Both the position numbers and the translations under genes were made by a program. A stretch of 21,442 bases of DNA from Mitosporidium daphniae (taxonomy: Eukaryota > Microsporidia): NCBI RefSeq assembly GCF_000760515.2, contig NW_013546139.1:1-21442 (forward strand). The letters run 5' to 3'. Positions 20,570-21,442 of this stretch are shown in pieces. Below the pieces are notes generated by a model. That model saw nothing but the letters and a program-made list of their open reading frames with translations, had not been told where the DNA came from and searched no databases. How positions within the stretch are numbered: position 1 is the first letter of the stretch; every line of letters starts with the position of its first letter.

Positions 20570-21300
20570 ATGTCTCTGACAATTAGCGTTAATCAGGTTC
20601 CTTCTTTAATTTTACTCTAGAAGGGGAATCCCATCCTTAAATACCTTGTCAACATACCCTATACGTTTTCAGATATATCTTCGGACTACACAATTGGCGA
20701 CAAAAGTTGTATCCTGTATTTAAGGTAGCGAATTGACGAGCCCATTTCCTTATTAAGCTTAAAATTCCATGCTTTGTATCCGGATTATATCCACTCAAGA
20801 TTCAAGGAAAACGGCGGCCTCAATTTTACATCGAGATACCTTTTGTGCTGCGTTGATGTGGTATTATGGTGGGCTCTCACTTTATCTAAGGATGATCCCA
20901 AATTTTCAATTGTTGAATTAACAGAATTCTGTGTGGTCCAAGATTGGACGATTATCCTGGCATGGAGGTTTGTTTCTTGAATTTGTCAATTCATATTTAA
21001 AGTCATCAGGAGTGTGCACGCTACATTGAGACTTTTAAACGATATCAGCATAAATCCGCGGATCGGATTAAAGAAAAGGTCAAAACCGACAACCTTTCTA
21101 GGGCAATGCAATTTCTCACCAGAATCAAGGGCATCAACAACACAGATGCTATGAACCTAATTACTCATTTTGGCTCTATTAATGGAATTGCAAAGGCTAC
21201 TCGCGAAGAGCTCCTTCAAATTCCAGGCTTCGGGCTGAAAAAGGTTAGCACCATCTTAGCGGATGTTATTGATAGATTAATTATCTATTCGAAACATTAG
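20570..21300 (+). CDS. RAD10: ERCC1/Rad10 structure-specific endonuclease subunit
   Basis: ERCC1/Rad10 is the non-catalytic partner of XPF/Rad1 that cuts 5' of lesions in nucleotide excision repair and acts in single-strand annealing. Exons are 20570-20596, 20621-20724, 20758-20860, 20891-20967 and 21003-21300 (202 aa), with introns of 24, 33, 30 and 35 nt. The protein begins MSLTISVNQ and after splicing KGNPILKYLVNIPYTF. Then come YLSLKFHALYPDYIHSRFKE, CCVDV, WTIILAWSHQECARYIETFK, and a C-terminal double helix-hairpin-helix: LTRIKGINNTDAMNLITHFG, then REELLQIPGFGLKKVSTILA. Every junction restores a family motif. It has almost no N-terminal extension before the nuclease-like domain, so the segment that binds XPA in vertebrates is absent. 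Intron 3 is a multiple of three without a stop. Confidence 0.95.
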
Positions 21301-21360
21301 ATTTTCCATTTTCAATGCTGTTGAAAAAGTAAAGATATCGCGGCATTCCTTTTCTGGACA

Positions 21361-21442
21361 ATGGAGACCGATTGTCTTACACTGCTACGATCGCAAGATT
21401 TGCCTAAGCTCCACTTACCTGACGAGCCCGTAGCCTGGAATT
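21361..21442 (+). CDS. 5' end of an unidentified gene, running off the right edge
   Basis: An ATG at 21361 opens a frame that stays open for 27 codons to the window end, beginning METDCLTLLRSQDLPKLHLP. It lies 60 bp after the RAD10 stop on the same strand, which fits the gene spacing here. The visible part is too short to identify and may include an intron. Confidence 0.35.
   Translation, partial: METDCLTLLRSQDLPKLHLPDEPVAWN

Overview
This window is nuclear DNA from a small, compact eukaryotic genome. It carries about fifteen complete protein genes plus a partial gene at each edge. Genes alternate strands and lie 16 to about 230 bp apart. At least 43 spliceosomal introns can be inferred from GT..AG boundaries and restored protein homology. 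Most are only 23-38 nt, and about two thirds end in TAG. A DASH-complex Ask1 homologue, an LRR-containing Ccr4, a fungal-style Pfk2 with a dead phosphatase domain and a vacuolar-type alkaline phosphatase point to a fungus. The very short introns, tight packing and retained mitochondrial genes suggest an early-diverging lineage near Microsporidia/Rozellomycota that still has mitochondria, for example Mitosporidium-like. This placement is inference, not proof.

Left third (1-7239): the start of an unidentified gene (minus); mitochondrial translation initiation factor 2 (plus) with a spliced presequence; a 343 bp stretch with a doubtful small gene; the kinetochore protein Ask1 (minus); a 6-phosphofructo-2-kinase/fructose-2,6-bisphosphatase-like protein that has lost the phosphatase catalytic residues (plus); a chalcone-isomerase-fold mitochondrial protein (minus); and the transcriptional repressor subunit NC2-beta (plus).

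Middle third (7240-13275): alkaline phosphatase (minus), ethanolamine-phosphate cytidylyltransferase with ten introns (plus), and the Ccr4 deadenylase (minus).

Right third (13276-21442): three adjacent genes without introns, namely an unrecognised 840-residue protein with a mitochondrial-type N-terminus, a LETM1/Mdm38 inner-membrane protein and mitochondrial Hsp70. They are followed by the proteasome deubiquitinase Rpn11 (plus), ribosomal protein eL29 (minus), the repair nuclease subunit ERCC1/Rad10 (plus) and the start of another gene. The Hsp70/Rpn11 shared promoter holds a well-formed heat-shock element.

The genes do not form one pathway. Several serve the mitochondrion (IF2, LETM1, Hsp70, CHI-fold protein, probably the 840-residue protein), which shows that the organism still has a translating, protein-importing mitochondrion. 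I found no mobile elements, CRISPR arrays, rRNA or tRNA genes. Two ambiguous bases (3863, 8705) fall inside coding sequence. All exon coordinates are inferred by eye from splice signals and family alignment.
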